A stretch of 64,000 bases of DNA from Corynebacterium haematomassiliense (lineage in GTDB: Bacteria; Actinomycetota; Actinomycetes; Mycobacteriales; Mycobacteriaceae), in the NCBI RefSeq assembly GCF_013978595.1, contig NZ_JACDTZ010000001.1:1860001-1924000 (forward strand), given 5' to 3'. Every line of letters begins with the position of its first letter. Within the stretch, counting starts at the first letter, position 1. Under the pieces are notes generated by a model. The model searched no databases. It was given only the letters and a program-made list of their open reading frames with translations, and had not been told where the DNA came from. Positions 52,286 to 61,334 of the stretch are shown here, piece after piece. The position numbers and the translations under genes are program-made.

Positions 52286-53644
52286 ATGTGTGAGGTACCG
52301 GAGGTCGTCGCAAAGCTAAAAGCCCTCTACGAGCAGTCGTGCGAAATCGCGCGCTCGGGGGAGTTCGACCGGTACGGGGAGGTGCGCTACCCCAAACTCA
52401 CGGTGGAGGTGGAGCAGTGGCGGCCGATCGACCGCTCCGAGCCCTTCGGCTACGTCGACGAGGCCGGCACCTACTCCGCCGTCATCTCGCGCCCGGACCT
52501 CATGGAGGGCTACCTCACGGCGCAGCTTGAGGCGCTGACCTCGAACTATCCATGTTCGGTGGATGTCGGGTACTCCGATGTGGCGATCCCGCCCGCCTAC
52601 ATCAAGGGCATGCCGCCTATCGACGAAACCGCGAACCTGCCCCGCCCCACCCTGGATGAGGTGCACGACGCGATTGTCGACGGCCACTGGGACGCGTTCA
52701 ACGGCGCCGAGAAGCCGTTGTTCCACTTCGGGCCGCAGCGCTTCGACCTCGCGCTGGCCCGGCTGGAGCACTACACCGGCATCGAAGCCGACTCGCTGCA
52801 GCGCTTCATCCTGTTCACGAACTACGCCATGCATGTGACCGAGTTTGTGAAGTTCGGGCTGCGCGAGCTGTCTGATCCTGACTCGCGCTACACGCGCCTG
52901 GTGCTGCCGAGCGGGGAGACCGTCTCCGACACGGTCGCGCTGGAGGACCTGGAGCTGGGCTCGAAGTTCCAGATGCCGCGCTACGACCTGGTCACCGAAA
53001 ACGGCGACGGCATCACCATGATCAACATCGGTGTCGGGCCGTCCAACGCCAAGACCATCACCGACTCGCTGGCGGTGCTGCGCCCGGAGGCGTGGATCAT
53101 GATCGGCCACTGCGCCGGCCTGGACGCCCGCATGCGCATCGGCGACCTGATTCTGGGCAACGCGTACGAGCGCCACGACCACGTTTTGGACGACTACCTG
53201 CGCCGCGAGCTGCCCATCCCCGCCGTGCCGGAGATCCAGCGCACCCTGGAAAAGGCGGTGTCCAAGGTCTACGGCTCGGATGCGTCGCTGATGCGCACCG
53301 GCACTGTGCTGTCAACGGGCGACCGGAACTGGGAGTGGAAGGACCCGCGCGATTTGTGGGAGTGGCTGCGCGGCTCCACCGCGGCGGCCGTGGACATGGA
53401 GTCCTGCACCATCGCCGCGAACGGCTACCGCTACCGCGTTCCTTACGGCACCCTGCTGGCGGTGTCCGACCTGCCGCTGCACGCCGTGCCGAAACTGCCC
53501 GCCGGCGCCCAGGCGTTCTACTCCAACTCGAAGGAAGCCCACGTCATGTGCGCCGTGAGGGCCGTGGAGAAGCTCGCGCGGCACCCGGAGAGACTGCGCA
53601 CCCGCAAGTTGCGCCGCGCGATCGGCGAGGTGCCGTTTAGGTAG
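52286..53644 (+). CDS. amn: AMP nucleosidase
   Basis: 452 residues. An N-terminal regulatory domain (~1-170) precedes a nucleoside-phosphorylase-fold catalytic domain containing INIGVGPSNAKTITDSLAVL, WIMIGHCAGLDARMRIGD, LSTGDRNWEW and the substrate-binding AAVDMESCTIAANGYRY. It cleaves AMP to adenine and ribose 5-phosphate and helps balance adenylate levels in the cytosol. The length agrees with bacterial Amn (~480). Co-transcribed with the TetR gene; 3 bp separate its stop from the convergent symporter gene. Confidence 0.93.
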   Translation: MCEVPEVVAKLKALYEQSCEIARSGEFDRYGEVRYPKLTVEVEQWRPIDRSEPFGYVDEAGTYSAVISRPDLMEGYLTAQLEALTSNYPCSVDVGYSDVAIPPAYIKGMPPIDETANLPRPTLDEVHDAIVDGHWDAFNGAEKPLFHFGPQRFDLALARLEHYTGIEADSLQRFILFTNYAMHVTEFVKFGLRELSDPDSRYTRLVLPSGETVSDTVALEDLELGSKFQMPRYDLVTENGDGITMINIGVGPSNAKTITDSLAVLRPEAWIMIGHCAGLDARMRIGDLILGNAYERHDHVLDDYLRRELPIPAVPEIQRTLEKAVSKVYGSDASLMRTGTVLSTGDRNWEWKDPRDLWEWLRGSTAAAVDMESCTIAANGYRYRVPYGTLLAVSDLPLHAVPKLPAGAQAFYSNSKEAHVMCAVRAVEKLARHPERLRTRKLRRAIGEVPFR

Positions 53645-53647
53645 GCC

Positions 53648-54877
53648 CTACCAGCGGGACTCGTCGAGGATCTTCTCGCGCTTCGCCACCACCGTCGCCA
53701 CGACGGACTGGCCGGTGACGTTGACGGCGGTGCGGCCCATGTCCACGATCGGGTCCACCGCCAGCAGCAGGCCCACGCCGGCGAGCGGCAGGCCCAGGGT
53801 GGACAGGGTCAGGGTGAGCATGACGGTCGCGCCGGTGGTGCCGGCGGTGGCCGCGGACCCCAGCACGGACACGATGACGATAAGCACGTAGTCCGAGATG
53901 GACAGGTCGATGCCGTAGAACTGCGCCACGAACAGGGCGGCGATGGCGGGGTAGATGGAGGCGCAGCCGTCCATTTTGGTGGTTGCGCCGAGCGGGATGG
54001 CAAAGGAGGCGTACTCGCTGGGCACGCCCATGGCTTCCTCGGTGGTGCGCTGGGTTACCGGCATCACGCCCATAGAAGAACGCGTGGCAAAGCCCAGCGT
54101 GGTCACGGGCCACACGCGGCGGAAGAACTCCAGCACCGGGATGCGGTGCGCGGCCAGCACAATCGGGTAGAGCACGAAAATCACCAGCGCCAGGCCGATG
54201 TAGATGGCCAGCACGAACTTGCCCAGTGAGCCGAGCGCGTCCCAGCCATACGACGCCACCGCGTTGCCGATCAGCGCGGCGGTGCCGATCGGGGCGAGGC
54301 GGATGATCCACCACAGCACCTCCTGGACCACCTTGAGCAGGGAACCGGAGAACTCGATGAACGGCTCGGCGGCCTTGCCCACGCGCACCGCGGCGATGCC
54401 GAGCAGCAGGGAAACCACCAGGATCTGCAGCACGTTGAACTTCACGGACTCGCCGGAGACACCCAGGCCGAGGATGTTTGCGGGCACCACGGAGTTCAAA
54501 AAGCCCATCCACGAGCCTGTCGACGAAGGCTCCGCCGCCGTCGCCGCATCCACCGAGGTGTTCGCGCCGGGCTTGATCACCAGGCCGACGAGGATGCCGA
54601 TGACCACGGAGAAGAACGCGGTGATGGCGAACCACACCAGGGTCTGCACGGCCAGGCGCGCGGCGTTGGTGACCTGGCGCAGGTTGGCAATCGAGGTGAC
54701 CACCGCGGTGAACACCAGCGGCGGGATCAGCAGTTTGAGCAGTTTGACGTAGGTGGATCCCACCCAGTCCAGGGTGTCGGCCAGGGGTTGAACGTCCACG
54801 GCGATAAACCCGAGGATGAGGCCGATGATCAGGCCGTAGATGACCTGCGCGCCGAAGCTTGTTGCCCACTTAGGCAT
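53648..54877 (-). CDS. Dicarboxylate/amino acid:cation symporter (DAACS family)
   Basis: 409 residues with about eight membrane helices and two re-entrant loops. The conserved segments KLLKLLIPPLVFTAVV, TRSSMGVMPVT (Ser-rich hairpin), PLGATTKMDGCASIYPAIAA and GTTGATVMLTLTLSTLGLP with the LLLAVDPIVDMGRTAVNVTG region are those of GltP/DctA-type carriers. It imports glutamate or C4-dicarboxylates with Na+ or H+. AAGGAG precedes the ATG. The family usually has NxDG (here KMDG), so substrate choice is open. Confidence 0.9.
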   Translation of the reverse strand: MPKWATSFGAQVIYGLIIGLILGFIAVDVQPLADTLDWVGSTYVKLLKLLIPPLVFTAVVTSIANLRQVTNAARLAVQTLVWFAITAFFSVVIGILVGLVIKPGANTSVDAATAAEPSSTGSWMGFLNSVVPANILGLGVSGESVKFNVLQILVVSLLLGIAAVRVGKAAEPFIEFSGSLLKVVQEVLWWIIRLAPIGTAALIGNAVASYGWDALGSLGKFVLAIYIGLALVIFVLYPIVLAAHRIPVLEFFRRVWPVTTLGFATRSSMGVMPVTQRTTEEAMGVPSEYASFAIPLGATTKMDGCASIYPAIAALFVAQFYGIDLSISDYVLIVIVSVLGSAATAGTTGATVMLTLTLSTLGLPLAGVGLLLAVDPIVDMGRTAVNVTGQSVVATVVAKREKILDESRW

Positions 54878-54969
54878 GAGCGGCTCCTTCTAGACAGAAT
54901 TGTTCACTTGTGTAGTAAAGACGTGGATAAACTACTCCTTCGGCCTGAAAACGCAAACCGGATATATAG

Positions 54970-54986
54970 ACAACACGGTCTGTTGT
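54970..54986. promoter_or_regulatory. Candidate operator palindrome upstream of the sirtuin gene
   Basis: ACAACA-CGGTC-TGTTGT is a perfect 6-bp inverted repeat with a 5-bp spacer, located between the divergent symporter and sirtuin genes, 28 bp before the sirtuin ATG. It could be a repressor site; no regulator is assigned. Confidence 0.35.
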
Positions 54987-55013
54987 GGTGCTAGGGGATA
55001 CACTTCCGGTTTA

Positions 55014-55946
55014 ATGGAACCCCACTTCGACGACCCCGCAATCGCCATGGCGCACCGCTCCGCCGTGCGCTCCATCGAGCGGGTCGTCACCGAAACCACC
55101 CCTCCCACGCCAGACGCAAAAGAGAAAATCCTCGAGCAACTAGGAAACCCGAAAACGCTCATCATCACCGGCGCGGGCATCTCCACCGATTCGGGGATTC
55201 CGGATTACCGCAGCAAAAACGGCCGCCTGACCAAGGGCCGCCCGATGACGTTCCAGGAGTTCGCGCATTCGCCGAGACAGGTGCACCGCTACTGGGCCCG
55301 CGCATTCGTGGGCATGCGCTACATGCGCCAGGCGCAGCCCAACCGCGCGCATTTCGCGCTCGTCGAGCTGGAACGCGCGGGCCTGATCCGCGGCATCATC
55401 ACGCAAAACGTTGACGGGCTGCACACCCAGGCCGGCTCCGACAACGTCATTGCGCTGCACGGGGACATGGAGCATGTCGTCTGCCTCGACTGCAAGACGC
55501 TGCACGAGCGTTCGCTTATCGACGCCCTCCTCACCGCCGCCAACCCCACCTACTTCGACTCCGTGGAAGTGGAGGGCTCCATGTTGAACCCGGACGGCGA
55601 CGTGGAGCTCAAACCCGACGACGTCGCCCGTTTCCGCATGATCGCCTGCCCCACGTGCCAAAGCCACCGGCTCAAACCGCATGTGGTGTACTTCGGCGAG
55701 GGGGTGCCGAAGAAACGCAGACAGGCTGCAGATGCCTGGCTGCGCGAATCGGAGAGCGTGATCGCGATCGGCACCTCGCTGGCGGTGATGAGCGGCTACA
55801 AGTTCATCCTCGACGCGAAAAAGCAGGGCAACCCCACCGCCGTGATCAACGGCGGGCCGGGCCGCGCCGACGCCAAAGTGGATACGCTCTGGCGCGCACA
55901 GGTCGCCGACGCGCTCGACGAGATCCTGGACGGGCTCGACCTGTGA
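55014..55946 (+). CDS. Sir2-family NAD-dependent protein deacylase
   Basis: 310 residues from the ATG at 55014. Sirtuin motifs: GAGISTDSGIPDYR (NAD binding), TQNVDGLHTQAG, the catalytic His in ALHGDMEH, and a zinc site CLDC...CPTC. The loop between the Cys pairs is long. GTSLAVMSGYKF closes the NAD pocket. It removes acyl groups from lysine using NAD. The stop overlaps the start of the glycosyltransferase gene (GTGA), so the two are co-expressed. Confidence 0.9.
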   Translation: MEPHFDDPAIAMAHRSAVRSIERVVTETTPPTPDAKEKILEQLGNPKTLIITGAGISTDSGIPDYRSKNGRLTKGRPMTFQEFAHSPRQVHRYWARAFVGMRYMRQAQPNRAHFALVELERAGLIRGIITQNVDGLHTQAGSDNVIALHGDMEHVVCLDCKTLHERSLIDALLTAANPTYFDSVEVEGSMLNPDGDVELKPDDVARFRMIACPTCQSHRLKPHVVYFGEGVPKKRRQAADAWLRESESVIAIGTSLAVMSGYKFILDAKKQGNPTAVINGGPGRADAKVDTLWRAQVADALDEILDGLDL

Positions 55947-57028
55947 TCGGCCTCATTTTCCTGCTGGCGTTTGCGATCTGGCGCTACATCGACACCGGGC
56001 TGCCCAACGCGTTCACCACCGCCTTCCCCAGCGACCTCAAGGTCTACCTCCTGGGCGGCGAGAAGGTCGCCACACACCAGCCGCTCTACGACGCCGACTT
56101 GCTTCCCGGCCTGCCGTTTACCTACCCGCCGTTCGCCGGCGTGGTGTTTTCGTGGCTGACGGAAAGTGAAACCCTCGGGGTGGTGTGGAAGCTACTCTCC
56201 GTGCTGGTGGTCCTGCTCGTGGTGCGGGCGTCCACAAGCAAAGATGCCCTCCTGCTCACCGCCGTGTTCGTGCTGTGCCTCTCGCCGGTGCAGGGCACCC
56301 TGTTTTTCGGCCAGATCAACCTGCTGCTCATGGGGCTGGTGTGCCTGGATTTCCTGCCGCGCCACAAACTCCCCGGCATCGGCGTCGGGCTCGCCGCGGG
56401 CATCAAGCTCACGCCGGCGTTCTTCGTCCTCCTGCTCATCCAGCAGCGCCGCTGGGGCGCGGTGTTTATCGCCGCGTTCACGTTCCTGTGCACCGTCGCC
56501 ACCGGTTTTTCCGAGGTCACAGACGCGAAAAGCTTTTGGACCGACGCCATTTTCACCACCACCCGCATCGGCGCCGACGACAACCCGGGCGCGCAGTCCA
56601 TCCGCCAGGTCCTCGCCCGCGCCGGCCACGACGAGCTGTGGCTCTGGCTTATCCTCTGCGCCCTGGTCACCGCCCTTGCGCTTTTAGCTTCTCGACGAGC
56701 TCCCGCCCCGCTTGCCGCCTCCTTCATCGGCATGACGGCCTGCCTGGTCAGCCCGTTTTCCTGGTACCACCACTGGGTGTGGGTCCTGCCGATGCTGGCC
56801 TACGTCTACAGTCGCTGGGGCGCGATCGTGCTCGCGCTGTTTATGGTGCCGTTCGCCTCGGTGAACATCTCGTTCAGTTTGTTCCACGTCCCGGAGCTGC
56901 TGTTCACCCTGGTCCCAGTCGGCTTTATGCTCTGGTACACGCTACGCTCAGGTTATGCGTACCCGTTTACTCGCCGCGACGACCGCGGCCGCCACAGCTC
57001 TGACCCTCGCCCCGTTCGCCGCCGCTGA
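55943..57028 (+). CDS. GT87-type polyprenol-phosphate-mannose-dependent mannosyltransferase
   Basis: 361 residues from the GTG at 55943, which overlaps the sirtuin stop. About nine to ten membrane helices. DLKVYLLGGEKVATHQPLYD in the first loop, then TYPPFAGVV and a later FSWYHHWVW, match the DUF2029/GT87 family of GT-C enzymes that add alpha-mannose to lipomannan or related lipoglycans outside the membrane in Corynebacteriales. The 3' end runs 74 bp into the next gene in another frame. The exact glycan is not deducible. Confidence 0.8.
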   Translation: MIGLIFLLAFAIWRYIDTGLPNAFTTAFPSDLKVYLLGGEKVATHQPLYDADLLPGLPFTYPPFAGVVFSWLTESETLGVVWKLLSVLVVLLVVRASTSKDALLLTAVFVLCLSPVQGTLFFGQINLLLMGLVCLDFLPRHKLPGIGVGLAAGIKLTPAFFVLLLIQQRRWGAVFIAAFTFLCTVATGFSEVTDAKSFWTDAIFTTTRIGADDNPGAQSIRQVLARAGHDELWLWLILCALVTALALLASRRAPAPLAASFIGMTACLVSPFSWYHHWVWVLPMLAYVYSRWGAIVLALFMVPFASVNISFSLFHVPELLFTLVPVGFMLWYTLRSGYAYPFTRRDDRGRHSSDPRPVRRR

Positions 57029-57845
57029 CCCGGCACCCGTCACCGGGGTGGAGCTGAACCAGCCCGCCGACCAGGTCATCGCCGTGGAGGCGAAATTCAA
57101 CCTCACCTCCGACCAAGAAATCGCCATGCGTGAGCTGCGCAAGCTGCGCGGGGACATGTGGGACCGCAACGTGCCTTTCAACGGCACCACCCTGCGCCAG
57201 GCCGCCGCCAAGCACGGCCTGACCACCCGCGATGCCTATGTGGGCGCAGCCAAGTACGACGCGGGCCTGTCCCGCATCGCGCTGCAGCGCGGCGCCGAGG
57301 CTGCGAAGTTCTTCCGCCACGAGCGCCCGTACAACTCCACCTGCACGAACAACTGCGGCGACATCAAAACCGCCACGTACAAGGGCAAGGCCGCGCCGGG
57401 GGAGAACCTGCACTCCACCGCCAGCATGGACAAGGCGATGCAGGGCTGGGGCTACGACGAGGTCAACGACCTCGTCCGGGCGAACGGTCACTTCAACAAC
57501 AGCAACGGCCACCTGTACAACCTGCTCAACCCGCGCATGCGCTACTACGGGTTCGCCAGCGTGGTCACCGCTGAGGGTGAGGCCAGCGTGACCTCCACCT
57601 GCGGCGTCGGCGCCGGCAACGAGGGCATCGAGGGCGAGCAGAACACCGTGCTGCACCGCCCAGCGAACGGGCGCGAAAAGCCCAGCACCACCCCGAAGAA
57701 GCTCATCTTCGGCGGTGCCGGCTCGTCCTCCTCACCCAAGGAGATCCTCAGCATCATCGCCACCGTGCTGACGGTGCTGTCAGTGCTGCAGACCCTGTAC
57801 AAGTTCGTCGAGCCGCAGATCCAGCAGTTTCGCCACCTTGTCTAA
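56955..57845 (+). CDS. Secreted CAP (SCP/PR-1) domain protein with C-terminal hydrophobic helix
   Basis: 296 residues. Signal peptide MRTRLLAATTAAATALTLAP, cleaved near FAAA|DP. Residues ~95-220 show CAP-domain features (AAKYDAGLSRIALQRG, GENLHSTASMDKAMQGW, NGHLYNLLNPRMRYYGFAS). A C-terminal segment (EILSIIATVLTVLSVLQTLY) may anchor it. The start lies 74 bp before the end of the glycosyltransferase gene, and its 3' end overlaps the convergent lipoprotein gene by 66 bp. CAP proteins in bacteria are extracellular; function is uncertain. Confidence 0.8.
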   Translation: MRTRLLAATTAAATALTLAPFAAADPAPVTGVELNQPADQVIAVEAKFNLTSDQEIAMRELRKLRGDMWDRNVPFNGTTLRQAAAKHGLTTRDAYVGAAKYDAGLSRIALQRGAEAAKFFRHERPYNSTCTNNCGDIKTATYKGKAAPGENLHSTASMDKAMQGWGYDEVNDLVRANGHFNNSNGHLYNLLNPRMRYYGFASVVTAEGEASVTSTCGVGAGNEGIEGEQNTVLHRPANGREKPSTTPKKLIFGGAGSSSSPKEILSIIATVLTVLSVLQTLYKFVEPQIQQFRHLV

Positions 57846-58568
57846 GGCGTCCATGGTGTCGTCGTAGCTGCCATCCTCGCTGCGGGCGCCGATGGCCACC
57901 CCGTAGCCGTCGAACCAGCCGAACTGGCGGGTGTGCCATGAGCCGTCGGTTTTGTCGTCGGACCAGCCGCCCTTGAACGGCACGGTCTCCAGCGTGCCTA
58001 GCCCGTAGGACTGGTCTTCGGCGATGTGGTGCATCTCCATGATCACCGGGTCGTCCTCGTCCTGCTGGCTTAGGTAGTACGCGTAGCGGGCCTGCCCGGG
58101 GAAGGACCAGCTCGTGGTGCCGAAGGCTCCTTCCACTTTCACCTGGGAGCCGGACTTGGCAATCTCCTCGCGGACCATTTCTCCGGCCTTTTCGTCGCTG
58201 CCCATGCAGTCCCACAGGGCGCGGGCGGAGTCGTTGTCGGACCACTCGATGGAGGCTTCGGTCAGCTCCTCGACGTAGTCCGCGCCGTAGTCGCAGTGCT
58301 CCACCGCCGCGCGGGCGATGGGGATCTTGATGGTGGACCAGGCCGGCAGCGCGTAGAGGGAGCCGGATTGCGTCATCTCGGAGCCGTCGAAAAGCGCGAC
58401 GCCCACCTCAGTGCCCGTTTCCTCCTCGATGGCGGCCACCGCCTCGTCCAGACCCTCGAAGGGGTCGGGCGCGGGCTGGGTGGTCACCTCGGTGTGCAAC
58501 GGCTCGGCCTCCTCCTGGGCGGCGCAACCGGCCAGGAGCAGCACACAAGCCCAAGCGGCGCGCTTCAT
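57780..58568 (-). CDS. Lipoprotein with class A beta-lactamase-like serine hydrolase domain
   Basis: 262 residues. The lipobox LLAGCAA places the lipidated Cys near residue 15. A penicillin-recognising fold is indicated by AWSTIKIPI (SxxK nucleophile), SDNDSA (SDN motif) and FKGGWSDD (KTG-like box), in the right order. It may be a beta-lactamase, a D,D-peptidase relative or a non-enzymatic penicillin-binding-like protein. It lacks the usual Glu-loop I would look for in an active class A enzyme. Its ATG directly follows the stop of the ROK gene (TAGATG), so the two are coupled. Confidence 0.8.
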   Translation of the reverse strand: MKRAAWACVLLLAGCAAQEEAEPLHTEVTTQPAPDPFEGLDEAVAAIEEETGTEVGVALFDGSEMTQSGSLYALPAWSTIKIPIARAAVEHCDYGADYVEELTEASIEWSDNDSARALWDCMGSDEKAGEMVREEIAKSGSQVKVEGAFGTTSWSFPGQARYAYYLSQQDEDDPVIMEMHHIAEDQSYGLGTLETVPFKGGWSDDKTDGSWHTRQFGWFDGYGVAIGARSEDGSYDDTMDALDKVAKLLDLRLDELVQGLQH

Positions 58569-59624
58569 CTACGACCCCGCCACCTGGAGAGGCTCGCGCA
58601 GCACGTGGTCCAGGGCCACGGCGCGGGCGATGTCGCGCACCACCTCGCGGTGGGTGGGGATCAGGCGCAGCTCCGGGCTGCAGTTCGCCTCCGAGCGCAC
58701 GGTGCGGGCGAACGGGGCGGAGGCCAGCGGATCGTCGATGAACGCGCTGCCCGCCACCACCACCGTGGCTGGGGAGTAGTTACTGCACAGCCCCGCCACC
58801 AGCGCACCCAAGCCGCGGGCGCGGCGGTCCAGCGCGTAGCGGGTGTCCTCACGCGAATCGGTCACCGCGTCCTTGAGCGTGCGGATATTCTCCACGCCGA
58901 TGGCGTTGATCAGGCCCTGGGTGGTCAGCTCGCCCTGCTCCACCTCGATCGGCTCCACCCCGTCCGGGTGGGAGATGGCGCAGGCGATGGAGTCGTCGGC
59001 GAACAGCGCCATCACCGACGGGTTGTTCAGCGAGGCGGCGGACTGCATCTCCGAGCCCACGATCGCGCTGGAGATGGAGGAGACCTCCACCGGCACAGAG
59101 AACTGCTCGCGCAGCTGGTCGCCGATGTCCACGCCGTCCCACCCCAGGTTCGGCGCGAAGACTTTGCCGCCCTCGCGCACCGTGCCGGAGGTGGTCACAC
59201 CCACGGTGCGGATGGGGCGCTCCAGCTTGGTGGTCATCTGGTTCAGCTCCGCCATCATGGACTGGATGAAGTCGTCCTCGCTGACCTTTTTCACGGTGAT
59301 GTCCATGTCGCGGCACAGTAGCGTACGGCCCTTCAGGTCGAACAGCGCCACGTAGGTGGACTCAGTGCCCACCGCGACGCCCGCGTGCACGCCGGGCATG
59401 TCCGCCAGTTCTAGCGGGATGGTGGGCCGCCCGCGCCCCTTCGACTGCGTCAGGTCGTTGCGCTCTGTGACGTAGCCGGCGTCCACCAGCGCGGAAATGG
59501 CGCGGGTGACGGTGGGTTGGGACAGCCCGGTTGCCTTCACAAGATCGCTTCTCGACGTCGTTTCTTGCAGCCGTATCAGGTGCAGACACTTGGCTGCCGG
59601 TGTGCGTGGACGCGAGAAGATCAT
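58569..59624 (-). CDS. ROK-family transcriptional regulator
   Basis: 351 residues from the ATG at 59624. A winged helix at ~20-65 (SDLVKATGLSQPTVTRAISA) is followed by an ROK sugar-kinase-like domain (GVHAGVAVGTESTYVALFDL, VGVTTSGTV, NLGWDGVDIGDQL). The CxCGxxGC zinc motif of many ROK proteins is not visible. Such proteins act as sugar-responsive repressors or activators (NagC/XylR type). Immediately followed, without a gap, by the beta-lactamase-like lipoprotein gene. Confidence 0.85.
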   Translation of the reverse strand: MIFSRPRTPAAKCLHLIRLQETTSRSDLVKATGLSQPTVTRAISALVDAGYVTERNDLTQSKGRGRPTIPLELADMPGVHAGVAVGTESTYVALFDLKGRTLLCRDMDITVKKVSEDDFIQSMMAELNQMTTKLERPIRTVGVTTSGTVREGGKVFAPNLGWDGVDIGDQLREQFSVPVEVSSISSAIVGSEMQSAASLNNPSVMALFADDSIACAISHPDGVEPIEVEQGELTTQGLINAIGVENIRTLKDAVTDSREDTRYALDRRARGLGALVAGLCSNYSPATVVVAGSAFIDDPLASAPFARTVRSEANCSPELRLIPTHREVVRDIARAVALDHVLREPLQVAGS

Positions 59625-59654
59625 ATGAATATATTTACCTGGCCCTTGATAGAA

Positions 59655-59682
59655 TTGTCCATTTGGCCAGGTCGGATACAAT
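59655..59682 (+). promoter_or_regulatory. Promoter of the DUF885 gene, leaderless
   Basis: TTGTCC (59655-59660) and TACAAT (59677-59682) with 16 bp between them; the ATG at 59691 is eight bases past the -10 box. No ribosome site, so the mRNA probably starts at or next to the A of ATG. Confidence 0.55.
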
Positions 59683-59690
59683 CGTTCGGC

Positions 59691-61334
59691 ATGACCAACG
59701 AACGCTGGCGCGAGCCGTCCCTTTTGGACGCTACCTGTGAGGATTTCGTCTACGACCTCGCGGAGATCAGCCCCACCCTGGCCACCCAAATCGGCATTGA
59801 CGGCCACGACGGGGAGCTGCAGGACTTTTCCCCGGACTACTGGGGGCGCCTGGCGGACAGGATGCGCGACCTGGTCGCTGACGTGGACGCGCTCAACGAC
59901 TCCACGGACGCCTCCGACGACGAGGACGACTTCGACGACGTGGACAACCTCACCGCCGCGATCCTGCGCGACCGCATGAGCGCGGAGCTGGAGTTCCACC
60001 ACCGCGGCGAGCTTCTGTGCCGGCTGAACAACATCGATTCGCCGGTGCAGACCATCCGCGACTCCTTCGCCCTGATGCCGAAGGTGACCGAAGAGGACTT
60101 CGACAACATCGCCTCGCGCATGTCCCGCATCCCGAGTGCGTTGGCGGGCTACCGGGAGTCGCTGAGCGAGGCGGCGTCGACAGGCGATGTTGCTTCCCAC
60201 CGCCAGATCGACGCGGTGATCAACCAGTGCGAGCTGTTGGGCGACACCGAATCCCAGCTGGACCACCTGGGGCTGTCGCCCGATTCGCACGTGGTGGGGC
60301 ACGCCAAGGAGGCGTTTTTGCAGATGGCGGACTGGCTGTCCACCGAGCTGTCGCCGCAGGCCTCCCACAACGACGGCGTGGGCCGCGAGCGCTACCAGCT
60401 GTTCGCGGAGTTCTTCCACGGCCGCGAGGTGGACTTGGACGCCAGCTACGAGTGGGCGCAGGAGGAACTGGCCACGACCGTCGAGGAGCAGCGCGCCATC
60501 GCGCACGAGCTCTACGGCGACGTCTCCGTGGCGGGCGCCTACCGCAACCTGAACCAGGACGAGCGCTACATCCTCCACGGCACCGACGCGCTGATCGAGT
60601 GGATGTCCGGCATCAACGACAAGGCCGCCGACGCGTTCCACGTGCCGGACGGCCTGCACAAAGTGGAGTGCGACATCGACCGCGCCGGCTCCGGCGGCAT
60701 CTTCTACACCCCGCCCAGCGACGACATGATCCGCCCCGGCACCATGTGGTGGTCCGTGCCGGAGGGCCAGGAGACGTTCCACACCTGGCAGGAGCTGTCC
60801 ACCGTCTTCCACGAGGGCATCCCCGGCCACCACCTGCAGCACGGCTACGCCCTGCTCAACCGCAGCGAGCTGAACCTGTGGCGCCGATCCGTGTGCTGGA
60901 ACTCCGCCCACGGCGAGGGCTGGGCGCTCTACGCCGAGCACCTCATGGAGGACCACGGCTTCTTCGAAGATCCCGGCTACCGTATGGGCCTGCTCGACTC
61001 ACGACGTCTCCGCCTCGCCCGCGTGATGGTGGACATCGGCGTCCACCTGGGCAAGACCACCCCGGAGGGCACCGGCACCTGGGACGCCCAATACGCCAAG
61101 GCCTTCCTGCGCGACAACACCGCCATGCCAGAGGCGAACCTCGCCTTCGAGCTGGACCGCTACATGGGCTGGCCGGGCCAGGCGCCGTCGTACGCCCTGG
61201 GCTACAAGGACTGGGTGGACCTGCGCCGCCAGGCGCTCGCCCAGGGAATGAGCGAGCACGAGTTCCACGTCAAGGCGCTCAAGCTCGGCTCCATGCCTAT
61301 GGACATGCTCACCAACGAGGTGCTGCACCACTAG
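59691..61334 (+). CDS. DUF885-family putative zinc peptidase
   Basis: 547 residues. The zincin-like motif HEGIPGHHLQ is at 374-383, followed by a likely third ligand region NSAHGEGWALYAEHL. C-terminal segments such as MPEANLAFELDRYMGWPGQA and SYALGYKDWVDLRRQA are hallmarks of DUF885, the family that includes bacterial enzymes of the carboxypeptidase/oligopeptidase kind. No signal peptide. It overlaps the convergent AbrB-type gene by 4 bp. Confidence 0.88.
   Translation: MTNERWREPSLLDATCEDFVYDLAEISPTLATQIGIDGHDGELQDFSPDYWGRLADRMRDLVADVDALNDSTDASDDEDDFDDVDNLTAAILRDRMSAELEFHHRGELLCRLNNIDSPVQTIRDSFALMPKVTEEDFDNIASRMSRIPSALAGYRESLSEAASTGDVASHRQIDAVINQCELLGDTESQLDHLGLSPDSHVVGHAKEAFLQMADWLSTELSPQASHNDGVGRERYQLFAEFFHGREVDLDASYEWAQEELATTVEEQRAIAHELYGDVSVAGAYRNLNQDERYILHGTDALIEWMSGINDKAADAFHVPDGLHKVECDIDRAGSGGIFYTPPSDDMIRPGTMWWSVPEGQETFHTWQELSTVFHEGIPGHHLQHGYALLNRSELNLWRRSVCWNSAHGEGWALYAEHLMEDHGFFEDPGYRMGLLDSRRLRLARVMVDIGVHLGKTTPEGTGTWDAQYAKAFLRDNTAMPEANLAFELDRYMGWPGQAPSYALGYKDWVDLRRQALAQGMSEHEFHVKALKLGSMPMDMLTNEVLHH

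Noticed and set aside
59625..60956. Upstream extension of the ROK frame by ~440 codons
   Set aside because: Antisense to the DUF885 gene; the winged helix of the ROK protein starts right after the ATG at 59624.
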